Of a stretch of DNA of 64,000 nucleotides, positions 33,021 to 44,246 are shown in pieces (positions within the stretch are counted from its first letter, which is position 1; each line of letters starts with the position of its first letter). The DNA is taken from the NCBI GenBank assembly GCA_029945375.1, contig CM057059.1, positions 2,232,001-2,296,000 of the forward strand, read 5' to 3'. The notes below the pieces were generated by a model. It was not told the origin of the DNA, searched no databases, and saw only the letters and a program-made list of their open reading frames with translations. Origin of the DNA: Agaricus subrufescens (taxonomy: Eukaryota > Basidiomycota > Agaricomycetes > Agaricales > Agaricaceae). Made by a program: the position numbers and the translations under genes.

Positions 33021-35463
33021 TCACTTGCTACCCCTCTTGCCTAACATGTTTGCAAACGACAAGCGCTGTGACGACTGTGCATCCTCATTCTGGTGCATCG
33101 CTTCGGCATATCTGAAGAATACTATAAGGAAGAAGCCGCTTTGCGTAGGCGAACAGACAACTTACAGTAACTTATATCGCACTAATTCGCTCTCCAATTC
33201 TTCGTTTCTCAACCGCTGTTTGACTAGCTCGTTCTACCTAAATTAGCCTCCGATATTCTGGGTGACCAGGATTCTAGCTCACCAGAACTTCAACGTGTTC
33301 GGTGTTCAACTGCGCATAACTAGTCTCTAAAGTTTTGCTTCAAACAAAATGAGCCTCTCGATCAATCTAATGAGAGAGTTCTAACCATTGTTGTGCAAGG
33401 CCCCGATTGTTATTCCGTAGTTCATCCATTTGAATGGCATGCTTGTTAGCTTCTCGCTACGGGCTCCATCAGGTAAATGATCTACCATAATAAACTAATG
33501 CTCACAATCATGTCTTCGTATTCATGCCGGTAGCAGTCCAGCATAAAAGCCGTGATTTTGAGTGTAACAGCGTCATGAACAAACCCATCTACATCATACT
33601 TTGGAGGTTCAATAGCGCTACCATCATCTCCCTGAACCTAATCCTGATGAGTAAATTGGTGGTATGAGAAAGGAACTGGGCAATTACCATATAACGATCG
33701 AGTAATCTATTATTCAAAAAATCCAGTATCTCATCAAATTTTAACCCTAACAATTGCTCCTCGTTCTTCTTGAGCAGGGCTATACTAAAACCAAAAATGG
33801 CTTCTATTCCATTCGCTAGGCAGTGATCATATATCCGGAAAACAATCTCCAGGGGGAAGCTAAGGGAAGTGTCAATCACATTTTATCAGTCAATAGGATA
33901 AAACGCCCCACCGATAGCTGAACATGGTTAAAAACCATTGCGAGCAAAACATGCTGGATTTGATTCCCTGGCGAAGGAAATGAAAATGAAGAACAGGAAG
34001 TAACTCCTCGATAAGACGATCAAACTATTTGACACGAAAAAAAAGTGAGCGGAATAAGACCATTATTGGAAAGATTTTACCTGGAACTGTAAACGGATCA
34101 ATGCTATGATAAATTATGCTAAACAAGGAGCATACCAGGCGCATTTGCAACTTGGGCATTTCGGGCATATAATGTCCTCTCAGATCGTACATCTGCATTA
34201 AACGTACAAGCAAAGAGAAGGCCTCTTCATCCGGCATCTGATACGTGTTAGAAATGCGCGTTCAAATTACCAGGCTCCTCCTTACGTTCAAGAGCAACAC
34301 GGCTACAACGAAAGGGAGCCCTTGACAATATCCAACTTGCGGATCATACCTATTCAGGCAACGGCAGCTAAGAATAAATTTCAATTGCACCTTCAGAGCC
34401 AAGACTCACAGGGAATATGCTTTCAGGACATTGAAAAGATTCTCCTGCCCGATGCCATGCCCATCTGTGAAGAAAGCATGATGTGGAAACGTCCTTCGAT
34501 AATTTCAATGATCTTCACAATCAGAACCGAAAAGGCTCCGTACCTTCCGAGGTCTCTGGTTATAGATTTCTCGTGAAGACTTGATTCCCTCAACAGTTTT
34601 AAATAGGTGCTTTCCAATTCAGGATCCTTTGATGCTGCCCTGAGTGCCTATTTTGTCAGAACGTTCGGCGTCACCTGTAAGAAATTAGGCAACTAACATA
34701 TGCTGCCACATCATACCCCGAAGAGTTGCAGGAACACCCTTCGCAATCGCTTCCGCAAGCTCTTCAGGTCGTTCCGCTGCGAACCCTTGATAATCTGGGA
34801 ACGCTAAGACCTCTTTAAAGGGAATGTAATATAAATTCTACATACCAGAGATAACGGCACCCCAGAAGTCTAGGCAGCTGTCAGCTGATGCGACAATTCT
34901 AGCTGCAGGGACCCACCCCAATCAATTGTCTCCTCAATTCCCTCTTCTTGCAACAACTGTTTTTCCTTTTGTAGTCGCGAGAACTCTTCTTGCAAAGCTT
35001 GCTGCCCATGCAGACTGAGCCTTGCTGAGCGCCTCTTCTCATCAATGAGAGATAAAGTTCGACCCGATCGAATGGTTGTGAGGGAAGCAGATTTTTGGTG
35101 TGATGAGCTACGATGCAACACATCTGGATTTGCTCCATGGATTAAGCCATTTTGATCATGGTCACTTGTCTCCTCTTGAGCCTCATCATTTCCTGCCAGG
35201 GATAGTGAGGACTTTAACACGGAAGGTAAAGGCTCCTGTAATGACGCCGTTGTCGCTTCTGGTTCCAAGGGCGCTGAGGATGAAGGAGGTTCATCGTCTA
35301 GAGAAATATCATCTAACTCAGATACCGTAGTCGCAATGGACTCGCGTCCTGGTACCCGGTCGCCAAAGTCGCTACCTTCTGGGGAACGTAACGAATCCAA
35401 TGCATCTTTCCCGACAATCACGGAAACGGGTTGTTCTGCTGATTCGGGGAGTGGTGTGGACAT
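33021..35463 (-). CDS. TBC-domain Rab GTPase-activating protein (Gyp5/Evi5-like)
   Basis: Stimulates GTP hydrolysis by Rab proteins in secretory or endosomal traffic. MSTPLPESAEQPVSVIVGKD opens a Ser/Glu-rich leader of about 190 residues with a coiled segment (QEEFSRLQKEKQLLQEEGIE). The TBC domain follows: GVPATLRGMMWQHMAAS; the arginine-finger motif ITRDLGRTFPHH (IxxDxxR); LFNVLKAYSLYDPQVGYCQG with the glutamine finger YCQG; then FLRQGIKSSMFCSQWFLTMF and FPLEIVFRIYDHCL. The C-terminus is coiled (ANKHAIQMDELRNNN; RLRNEELESELVRYKLLYAE) and ends MLGKRGSK. Both catalytic fingers are intact, so it should be active. Many introns of 45-60 nt. Gyp5 against other Evi5-type GAPs is not settled. Confidence 0.9.
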
Positions 35464-36879
35464 TAGAGAGAAAGGGAGAAAGCAACAGGCATGGGCCTGG
35501 TTAGAAAAGGATTATGAAAAAGAAAAGGGCTCGAAGTAGGACCAAAATTAAAGACCACACTGGTCACAGTGGTCAGCCACACCCACAGAGCAGTCACGTG
35601 AAAGCTACCTGACTGACTGACTGCTCGATGCTCACTCTGACTCTGTGCGCACTCAATGTACTGCCCATGTCACCACGCAGTGCATTTGAACGCAGAAGCT
35701 CGGTGGTATTCTATATTGGTTCACCTATCAAAAAAAATTGGTTCTGATAATCATTATCATGTCGAGAAGATCACGAATATTTGCATACGACGATCAGGCT
35801 GTACAATGTATGGCGCCCATCTACAACCAATAATAACATATGTAGTACTTCTTTCACGGCAGTCACTAGGCAGGAATTATCGTATCTAGACCCCGTGCAA
35901 TATCCACTTTCTCTTTGCGTGTATGGAGGAGAGGAAAGCGCTGGTACTCACGGCGAATACATGAGTCGCATGGCACATCTAAGATCGTTTACAGTTTGCG
36001 GTGATCCCACCCCTGTGCCTCGGTACTGACGTTTGACATGCGATCCCTCCATGCTGAGAACCAAGCGGACTGTTATTCCTTAATATGAATTACTCTCAAG
36101 TTCCGATCAGCGCTTATTATCTTTCACATCTGACAACTTACGGGTACTACTGAGATGTGTGAACAGATCTCAAGCTCTTGACAACGGGCCCGGACCAGAA
36201 AAAAAATTTTGCCACAAGCGCTTCTGAACGTGTTGTATTTTTGTACTATGCCCATTCATTCTAGCGAACTGCTATATTGCCATTGACGAATAGCAGCCAG
36301 CCGCGACAAAAATTTCAACGAAGGTCCATTCTCCTTGTTTGGAAAACGGTCGGTATCAGAACAGTTTAATGAGCAGCAACAGACACGAAACAAATGCCCT
36401 CAAGCTAATGATCAAGGGCTGAGCTTGGAATCAAACACTCATTCTTAATTTAACTCTGATGGGTACAGGCTCAATCACCGTATAGTATAGAACCATAAAA
36501 GGATGATGAGTGGAGAAAATAGCTGCCCTTGAGCGTTGCAGTGGCATTCCAATGATAAGTAGTACATCAATTCTAACCCGCACGAAGAAATGTAGAGGTT
36601 GAATAAACAGACACGAAAACCCAAGTGATAAAATACATCTACAAAGCTACAAATGATTGAATTTCGTAAGTCCAGATGCCGCACTGCGGTTGTGGAACAT
36701 CATGATGCGACTTCAAAATAAGCATGTTGATCCAACAAATGAAAGTAAAACGAAGGCAACGAGAATCGAAAGTGAATGATTAGGGATCAAAGACTGAAAA
36801 GCAGTATGGCCGAGTTGAATTAAAATCAGCCGGTAGGTAAGGGGGTATCCTTCTATGCGTTGGAACGTCCCGCTGAGTA
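35464..36879. other. Long intergenic stretch upstream of the TBC gene
   Basis: About 1.4 kb between the TBC start and the Yippee-gene stop, both on the minus strand. The TBC-proximal end has TCACGTGA at 35594-35601, a run of GACT repeats near 35610-35622 and a partly inverted CCACACTGGTCACAGTGG near 35553-35570. The rest is AT-rich with only short frames; I see no gene. Confidence 0.5.
35594..35601. promoter_or_regulatory. E-box TCACGTGA upstream of the TBC GAP
   Basis: The palindrome sits 131 bp upstream of the TBC start codon (35463, -). It is preceded by G, giving the same 9-mer GTCACGTGA found upstream of the carrier/Rrn5-like pair and Atg27. Confidence 0.45.
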
Positions 36880-38047
36880 CTAAGTTGTGACGGCCATTGG
36901 TAGATGAATGGCACTCCTCGTGAAGTTCGGACTGCCCGGACTGTAGCAGTGTTGTCTAGATTGCGTATACCGGTTCACCGATTCAGCAAAGTCTAAACCG
37001 ATTCCTTCCTCTACTGCAGTTCTTGCCAACTTAGCAGCATCTTTTGACTTTTCCTTGGAAGCAGCCTGGAAGGTTAAAGCTCTGGGGCGAGGCCCTCGAG
37101 ATATTGCTCGCCCTGATTTTCTCTGTCCCATTCGTCCGCAGTCCACTGCGTCTTCGAGGTCCAAGTTGAGAATATCCGAACTCTTTGCTAGCCATAGGTT
37201 CTCGAGCTCCATCAACCACTTGCCTTCCTTCCATTTTTCTGTTCTCTCGTGTGCCTTGACAATCTTCCAACCAAGGTAAGCCGAGCACTTGGCACACACA
37301 ATTTCTTGCATTGTATGTGCCCCTGTAACCATAAGCTGCACTCGCGGGGGTAAGGAGTGCACACTATACCTGTAATCATAGAACAGATTAGCTTGGATTG
37401 ATCCGGTCTGTAGAGGATGTACTTACACCTCAGTGAACAATGAGGCCTTTCCAGAAAATCCACGGAAGGCGCGAGAACCGGGGGGGACCTATACGAACAG
37501 AACCAAGTCAACATCCAGCACTTAAAGTTTGATGTACAACTTGAATCCAACGAAAGAGGGCGAAGTGGGGTAAACAACTATCAAGCGACAGAACATAACC
37601 TCGCGTAACAAGGAGCCACCGCAAGTGCGGTCGAAGACAGCGAACAGAAGGTACACTCACAGCAGAGGGAGCTAGAAGACTATCGCTCGTAGTAATACAA
37701 TTGAGGCAGCTTCTACAGACAATGAGTTGCGCCACAGGGTCAGACGGAGACTTGCGCGAACAGGAGTCAGGAATTTGGGGCAGAGGTCGAGAAGTTTGCT
37801 TTAGTGCGGAAGAAGGGCTGTGAGGCGAATAGTGGGGGGATAGTGACTCTTGTGATGTAGCGGGTGAGGAAGAGCTAGAAGAGGACGTAGAAGAAAGGGA
37901 GAAAACAGAACCGTTGGGAGATGAAGGAGCTGCCGAGGCAGAGAACATTCCACGCAACGAGGGGGAACTGGGCACAGGAGGCAGTCTACGAAGGGGGGTG
38001 ATGCTTCTTCCGCTGGTGGCGTCGACTGGGGTAGTCAAGGGAGCCAT
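36880..38047 (-). CDS. Yippee-domain zinc-binding protein with long Ser/Pro leader
   Basis: Yippee/Mis18/cereblon-type fold, role in fungi unclear. MAPLTTPVDATSGRSITPLR starts a leader of about 100 residues rich in Ser and Pro. The fold follows after splicing: first zinc pair in LIVCRSCLNCI (C-x2-C), then PGSRAFRGFSGKASLFTEV, RVQLMVTGAHTMQEIVCAKC with the second C-x2-C, then SAYLGWKIVKAHERTEKWKE and GKWLMELENLW. These blocks line up with animal Yippee proteins. A basic C-terminal region (GQRKSGRAISRGPRPRAL) follows, ending HLPMAVTT. The leader is far longer than in animal Yippee, which is almost only the domain. Divergent from allantoinase. Confidence 0.85.
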
Positions 38048-38354
38048 GTGAGAGGGAGTAGATGCCAGAGGCGTGTGGCGCGCTATGACTCTGCTAAGCC
38101 TTTGGGGGGTGCTTGTGGTGGTCGTTATATATACAGCCGAGCCGCCACCGGTGATGGTAAACGGTGGGTGTTGCTGATTGATGCATCACGAGAAGGTCGA
38201 CAGAACATCAGTTTAGTATGGAAGAGGTGCATCGGCGATGGCGATGGCGATGAACTGAACTGATTGATGGCTCGCGGAGTTGTGGCCTCCGAGCCGGCGA
38301 ATTACCACGGATCACTGACTCTGATCACACTCAGACCGAGCTCCCTCTCTCATC
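38048..38354. promoter_or_regulatory. Divergent promoter with TATA element, Yippee gene and allantoinase
   Basis: The 307-bp gap between divergent starts contains TATATATA at 38126-38133, 79 bp upstream of the Yippee start on the minus strand, a normal spacing for a fungal TATA box. A triplet of GGCGAT (38234-38251) lies nearer the allantoinase side. Confidence 0.5.
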
Positions 38355-40012
38355 ATGGCTTCTCTCCTCGTTTTCTCCGGCAGACAGGTTCTCCTTCCTG
38401 ACACAGATATCCCTCAACCAGCAACAGTTATCATCGACACATCGTCTGGGAAAATCGCCAGTGTCCTGCCAGTTCGACTGTCCCAAAAAGACCTCACGAC
38501 ACATATAGCACCGGACAGCCATATTGCTACTTACGTCGATGCCGGAGATAAAATGGTATTACCAGGGCTAGTCGAGTGAGCCTATTGCACTACAGTGCAC
38601 CAGATTCATACTCCAACTTCTTATCACTCAGTGCCCATGTCCATCTTAATGAGCCTGGACGAACTGACTGGGAAGGTTTTCAAACGGGGACCCGTGCTGC
38701 TGCATCGGGCGGTGTTACCACTGTCATCGATATGCCCCTCAACTCAATCCCACCGACTACAACGATAGGCAATCTTGACGTTAAACGGGACGCTGCGCGT
38801 GGCCAGTGTCACGTCGATGTCGGCTTTTGGGGAGGCGTTGTACCAGGAAACCAGGTAATATATCACCTCCTAGTTTCGACGTCTTTTCTGATACGCATTG
38901 TAGGATGATCTCGCAGCCTTAGTCAGTAGCGGCGTGAAAGGCTTCAAGTGCTTTCTTATCGAAAGCGGTGTTGATGTACGGCTGTTATTTTATAAATAGT
39001 TTTTGCTGACACCGCTTGGGACAGGAATTCCCTTGCGTGGCAAAACAGGATATTGAATTAGCCATGCAAGCGCTTCAAGTAAATCTCTTTATGGTGATAG
39101 TTTAGCGCTGCTCATCTACACTCCCAGGGTCGACCGACAGTCCTCATGTTTCATGCCGAGCTGGCCGACGCTTCGGACACTAGGACTAGTCAACATGACG
39201 AAAATCCAGGTGATCCGTCAAGATACCTGACCTTTCTTGAATCACGGCCACAGCATCTCGAAGTGAACGCGATAAAGCTCATAACAGAAGTTCAGGCGGA
39301 ATATCCCAGACTACGGTGTCACATTGTTCATTTGTCTGCAGCCCATGCTCTTCCACTGATTCGGAAGGCAAAAGCTGCGGGACTTGATCTGACCATTGAG
39401 ACGTGCTTCCATTATCTCTGCCTCGCCTCTGACGAGATTCCTGATGGGAGACCCGAATTCAAATGCTGCCCCCCTGTGCGGGATGAGTTGAATAGAGACC
39501 AGTTGTGGGAAGCGCTAGAAGACGGAACGATCAATTTTATAGTTTCAGATCATAGCCCGTGTGTCCGCGAGCTGAAGTTGATTGAGGAAGGTGATATCAT
39601 GAGAGCATGGGGTGGAATCAGCACGCTCGGACTTGGCCTGAGTCTGTTGTGGACGGAAGGTCGGAAGCGGGGGATAAGCCTGGCCAAAGTTGTAGAGTGG
39701 ACCAGTCGACGGCCAGCTGAGCACGCCGGAATTGGAGACCGCAAAGGCCAGCTCAGGGTTGGCTACGACGGAGATGTAGTAGTCTGGGATAGCGAGGCAA
39801 CTTTCGAGGTAGGCACACGAGGTCTATTTCTGGCTTCGGCGCTGACAGAGGACAAGGTGACGCGTGATAGTCTTCATTTCAAGAACAAAGTTACGCCGTA
39901 TCTGGGCCAGAAGCTGCAGGGGCTAGTCGAGCAGACGTACGTGCGGGGCCGACTGGTGTATGACCGCGCTGCGGGAGGGGCGGTGGGGGAGGCGAGAGGG
40001 GCGTTTGTGTAA
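38355..40012 (+). CDS. DAL1: Allantoinase
   Basis: Hydrolyses allantoin to allantoate in purine catabolism, releasing nitrogen. Amidohydrolase fold. [20 protein letters not shown] starts at 38355. The metal-binding HxH is in [20 protein letters not shown] (an intron of ~50 nt interrupts it after LPGLV); then [20 protein letters not shown], the allantoinase signature [12 protein letters not shown], the carbamylated lysine in [18 protein letters not shown], histidines in FHAELAD and HIVHLSAA, and the catalytic Asp in FIVSDHSPC. Five exons; the exon from 39026 to 39079 is small. C-terminus ends [16 protein letters not shown] separates it from dihydroorotases and hydantoinases. No other purine-catabolism gene is nearby. 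Confidence 0.95.
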
Positions 40013-40106
40013 TATAGTCAGAGTGTGATAATAGATAGTGCAGCACGCACGTGTGGTCTGGGTGTGGCTCAGAATCCAGGCCAGTTGCGGCTCCAGGTCT
40101 CCTCTC

Positions 40107-42240
40107 ATGATACCCGTTCTCCTCCTTCTCCTGGCCGCCCTCACCGCCGCATATATCCCTGCCTCTCCGACAAATTCCACCCAGGACGCCATCGCTGGCG
40201 GTCTCAACATCACCGACATCTCCAAACTCCGCCTTCAGTGGTATTCGAATGGGTCCGTCTCCTGCCCCTTCTCCTGCCGAGACACTTCTCACAGCTAAGC
40301 AGGAATTATGTCGAGAACATCTCGTATCAGCTCGCCGGCAATGGTTCCAGTGGCATCAGTAAGGTGTGCCGCCGTGTTTATCTCCATCCGCCTCGCTTCC
40401 CTCACCTTCCCACCTTTTAAAAAGGGCATTCTGATTCATTTTTCCGAGGAATCCGTCAATGAAACAGTCCCACCAAGTGCGCCTTTCGTGAATTCGACAG
40501 AGCTGCCCATGTTGATCTGGACATCTAGCATCTGCACCTTGGATTGCAATGGTCTCCTGTGATGCCAATGCTACCGATGCTTCAATGGAGGTCGATATCT
40601 TTACCCTGGCGCGCGACAAGGGCGCAGTTGCAGCTGTATGTTTACTCGAACCTGCCGACACATCTCTCGCTCACGGCATGCCGCTTCTCCATCAGTTATT
40701 GTATTCTCTACGTTCGCTCGCTTGTGTCATTAATCCAGAATATGCGAATCCCGCAACCTTCGATCAAGTTTTCGATATCTTTTCAACCCAGAGCAAAACC
40801 AGCGCCCGCCTCATCGATTACCAGTTCGGTCAGCTCATGCCGGCGAACAGCAGCATCACCAAATATGATTCACAGCGCCTCAATAACACAGCGGATGCTA
40901 TCAATGCCTCAATTCAGGCCGGCCATGCTACGCAACCCGGGTTCCTATACGCGGAACTGAGAGCATATAACGCTACAGGAGACACGAATGACCCTATTGT
41001 CACTGGTTCGAACGGTGGGACTTCGTCGGGGGGTGGCACAGGTTCCAAAAATACTGCACTTGCGATGTAAGCTCGTCCCGCGTCTACCGAATAACCGACG
41101 AGGACTCTAGTTGACCGATACGTCATGACTTTACTGTCCCATCAGGATAGTACTCTATGCAATCACCGGCTGTGTCTCTGCTCTTTTTTGCATTGTGATT
41201 ATCTCAGGAGTAAGTTCTTTTCCCATCCTTCGCCGCGTCAGCAATTAACTTCATTCCCCCTGTCTCCTTTGTGTCTAGGCCGTTCGCGCGTTGCGCCACC
41301 CTGAACGGTACGGACCACGCGCCAGAATCGGCTTAGATGGTCCACCACAAGGTCGCGCCAGGGGCCTTACTCGCGCAATCCTTGACACTTTCCCTATTGT
41401 TAAGTTTGGAGGGAATCACGACAGGCCAGTTGAGACTCACTCCGGTACAACCAGCTCCATAAAGGACATGGAAGCTCAGGACCTCACACAATGGGAGCTC
41501 GTGGATTTCACTGACTCTAAAAGGGAAGGTGCATTGATCGACCGAAACGCTGGCGTGGTTCATGCAACTTCGAGTTGTGCGAGTAATCAAGCTATCGAAA
41601 CGGATAGCGAGAAGGCTAGACCTTCACCATCTGCAACCCCTGGCCCTGACGCACCAGAAATCTTGGCTTCTCAGAAAGACCGTGGGGAGGGACCTTCTAC
41701 TCCCAAGCCCACTTCATCAGTACCTTGCCAGTATGACAAACCCGATATCATGACCATTCGGCACGACTTGAGTCCAGAAGCAATGGGACGCGAGACATGT
41801 CCTATCTGTATCGTTGACTTCGAGGAAGGTGATGATATTCGAGTTTTACCTTGCGAAGGCAAACACCGGTTTCACCCTGAATGCGTTGATCAATGGCTAC
41901 TCCAGCTATCGAGCTCTTGCCCTATATGTCGTCAAGGTAGGTTAGCTCCGTTCCTTATGATACCTTCTGACACAATCATATTGCAGACTTCATGGCGCTG
42001 GCAGACATGATCTCGTATGAAGATGACAGAGAAAGCCAAGAATTTGGTTTTGAGCCAGAAACTCCTGACGAAGACAGGCACCATCACCAAATGCTGGGCC
42101 CCCAACGGTCTACCACCTCGCCGGGAGGTAATCGGTTCTCACGGTATCTACATTTCGCTTCGGGCAGACGCCACCGACGCCAGCAGAGAGAGGGGGGTGG
42201 TCAAACGCAGGATGAAATGGTGCAAGAACACATGCGGTAG
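40107..42240 (+). CDS. PA-TM-RING-type membrane E3 ubiquitin ligase (RING-H2)
   Basis: Endomembrane RING-H2 ligase. MIPVLLLLLAALTAAYIPAS is a signal peptide. A lumenal region with several N-x-S/T sites and a protease-associated-like fold follows (ILIHFSEESVNETVPPSAPF; LARDKGAVAALLYS; SCDANATDASMEV). A single membrane helix (IVLYAITGCVSALFCIVIIS) comes after a Gly/Ser linker. In the cytosol a Ser/Pro-rich stretch leads to the RING-H2: CPIC-x11-VLPCEGKHRFHPECVDQWLL, then SSSCPICRQ, matching C-x2-C ... C-x3-H-x2-H-x2-C ... C-x2-C. The tail ends HMR. Layout is that of RNF13/GRAIL proteins. Starts 94 bp after the allantoinase stop with CACGTG at 40048-40053 between. Confidence 0.88.
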
Positions 42241-44246
42241 GAGGAGGTAAGATTAACGCCATGGCTAGCCTTTCCTCTCATTCCAGTGCACTCATTCGCC
42301 CACCGACTATTTCTCTGTTGTATGATAAGCATTATTATGGACGTATTGGACATTCCTACATTCCAGCTTTTTTATCCTGCACATTTTGTTACCTTTTTAT
42401 CACCTTTGTAACCGTACTTAACTTGAGACGATCACTCTTAGCTATCCTACCCCTCTATCGAAGATATATCATTCATTCAACTGTTACACTTTTTTTTAGT
42501 AGTATTAACAGTTGCTCCATGGTCGCCTTTTTCCCCTCCAGACGAGACACAGGAAAAATTAGCAACAGTATGACTCGACTGATGCGCGAGAGTATTAGAA
42601 CTGAAGAACCGGGACTGAATGTAATTTTGCTCTCATCGGAGTAGTTCGGGAGTAAAAACAGGCTTCCCATCCATGCGTGTATGAATGATACCTTGCCGAA
42701 TAATCTCATCGGTGTTCCTATTGACCTTCTAGCTCATGTTGAACCCCACTTGTTGAATTTCACATTGACTGATATTGATATATTGATGACAATGCACCAT
42801 ATGCACAACTGAAAAAAAATGAGCCGCCTGAGTCTATAAAAATAACGATGATGCACCAATTACACTAGCAAAAAAGTTTTCTCAGCCTCAAAAGATGATC
42901 AGAAGTTTTTCTGATACAGGACTTGAACTGCTGTGTCAAAAATAAAATTCAATTATTCAATTTTAAGTTGAACGTGAGATGGCATCGCGAAAGTTTATAC
43001 TGCGGGATCTTGATGCATGATCAGCGTGGGAGTCAAAGAAACTTCGATCAACTCCTAGACGCTGAAAGTGAACAGATCATAGATCAGATGCAATGCACTA
43101 TGCTTCTATAAATAGATCTTGAAACATACAAATCGTCCTTGTATTTGATGAATGTGTGGTTAGGTAAGGTGCACAACCAATGGAGACCAGCTGACTGTGT
43201 CAAATCGAGTAGGTCAACCAAATCTGGCTGCAAAGAGGTGTACTGAAATGAACACTGGTAAGTATGTCGATTGTCTTTGTCAACCAAGAGGAACAGGCGG
43301 ATGGCGACTGGTATAAAAAGATTTTTGTTGCTTGTATGTCCATTTCGGGAGGTCATTGACGGTTACTAGTAGGTTGCGGAGAGACGGTGAGACTTTGTTA
43401 TGTATTTGGTATAACGGAACCGTGATCTGCAATGAGTCGAATCTCGCAATCAGCAACTTTTTCATAGTCTGGGATCGTTATATCCTTCTTCATCGATTTT
43501 CCCATGGGTCTTTCGGTTCATGGTATTCTCTAGATATGTATATATAACCAGAAACCCGAAATCGCCTGAGTAGGCTGTGGATTGTGTCACTCAGGAATGT
43601 CCCCCACATCTAGACATAGAGTAACTCCATTTGAAGACACTCTTGACCATCTAGGCACAACCGTATGACGTAGATTTGCACCGGTTGGCTATGAGCAATG
43701 CCTCATTTATTGAAATTGACGGATCCCACCTAAATCAGTTTTTTTATATGATATATGCAAATGATGAAATCTTTACCCTCGGGTATGAAAGGGCACGTCA
43801 GTCAAAATGCAAAAAATGATGGGGCCAACATTGTTGGATATGTCAGATGTATCACTTACTAGATGTTGGTTGTCAGGGCCGACCACTAGTCGAGGGGGTT
43901 GGAGTAAGGAAGGTTAGAGTGGCGTCATGATCAGTATTCGATGCGCATTGAAGGCGTTGTCGAGGCCCAAAGGGGTAAATCAAAATAGGACAACAGAGCT
44001 TTAGCTTGTAGAACGCGGTGTTCAGAATGCAATGCGGGTAAGCGTGCGTGTTGGACCAGACCAGTGAAAAAACAAGACATTTTGGACGCGGATACCGGAT
44101 ACAGGTGAATCTGCCGCAAGAAGGACCACCAAACGCGCACCCACACACACCCTTACCGTGAATATGCAAATCATATATTGACGCAATTATCACAGCATTA
44201 TCGGGTAACTGGGTGATAGTATTCGCACATCCAACATGCCTATAAC
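42241..44246. other. Longest gene-free stretch in the window
   Basis: About 2 kb between the convergent RING and ataxin-3 genes. The first 400 bp are T-rich and probably 3' untranslated. The remainder is AT-rich with only frames of about 60-127 codons (for example 42261-42644 + and 43873-44193 -) that show no domain, biased composition or splice continuity. I see no tRNA or repeat family. A non-coding RNA cannot be ruled out. Confidence 0.5.

Noticed and set aside
17643..42240. Idea that Tom1, the RING ligase and ataxin-3 form a ubiquitin gene cluster
   Set aside because: They are separated by unrelated genes over 28 kb on both strands; ubiquitin genes are common enough for this to be chance.
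42905..42935. T-loop-like sequence (GTTCAAGTC on the minus strand), possible tRNA
   Set aside because: The stem beside it does not pair over five bases and no D-arm, anticodon arm or acceptor stem can be drawn.
43873..44193. 106-codon minus-strand frame in the gene-free stretch
   Set aside because: Cys-rich by eye but no domain, no continuation by splicing, and it ends short of the ataxin-3 stop.
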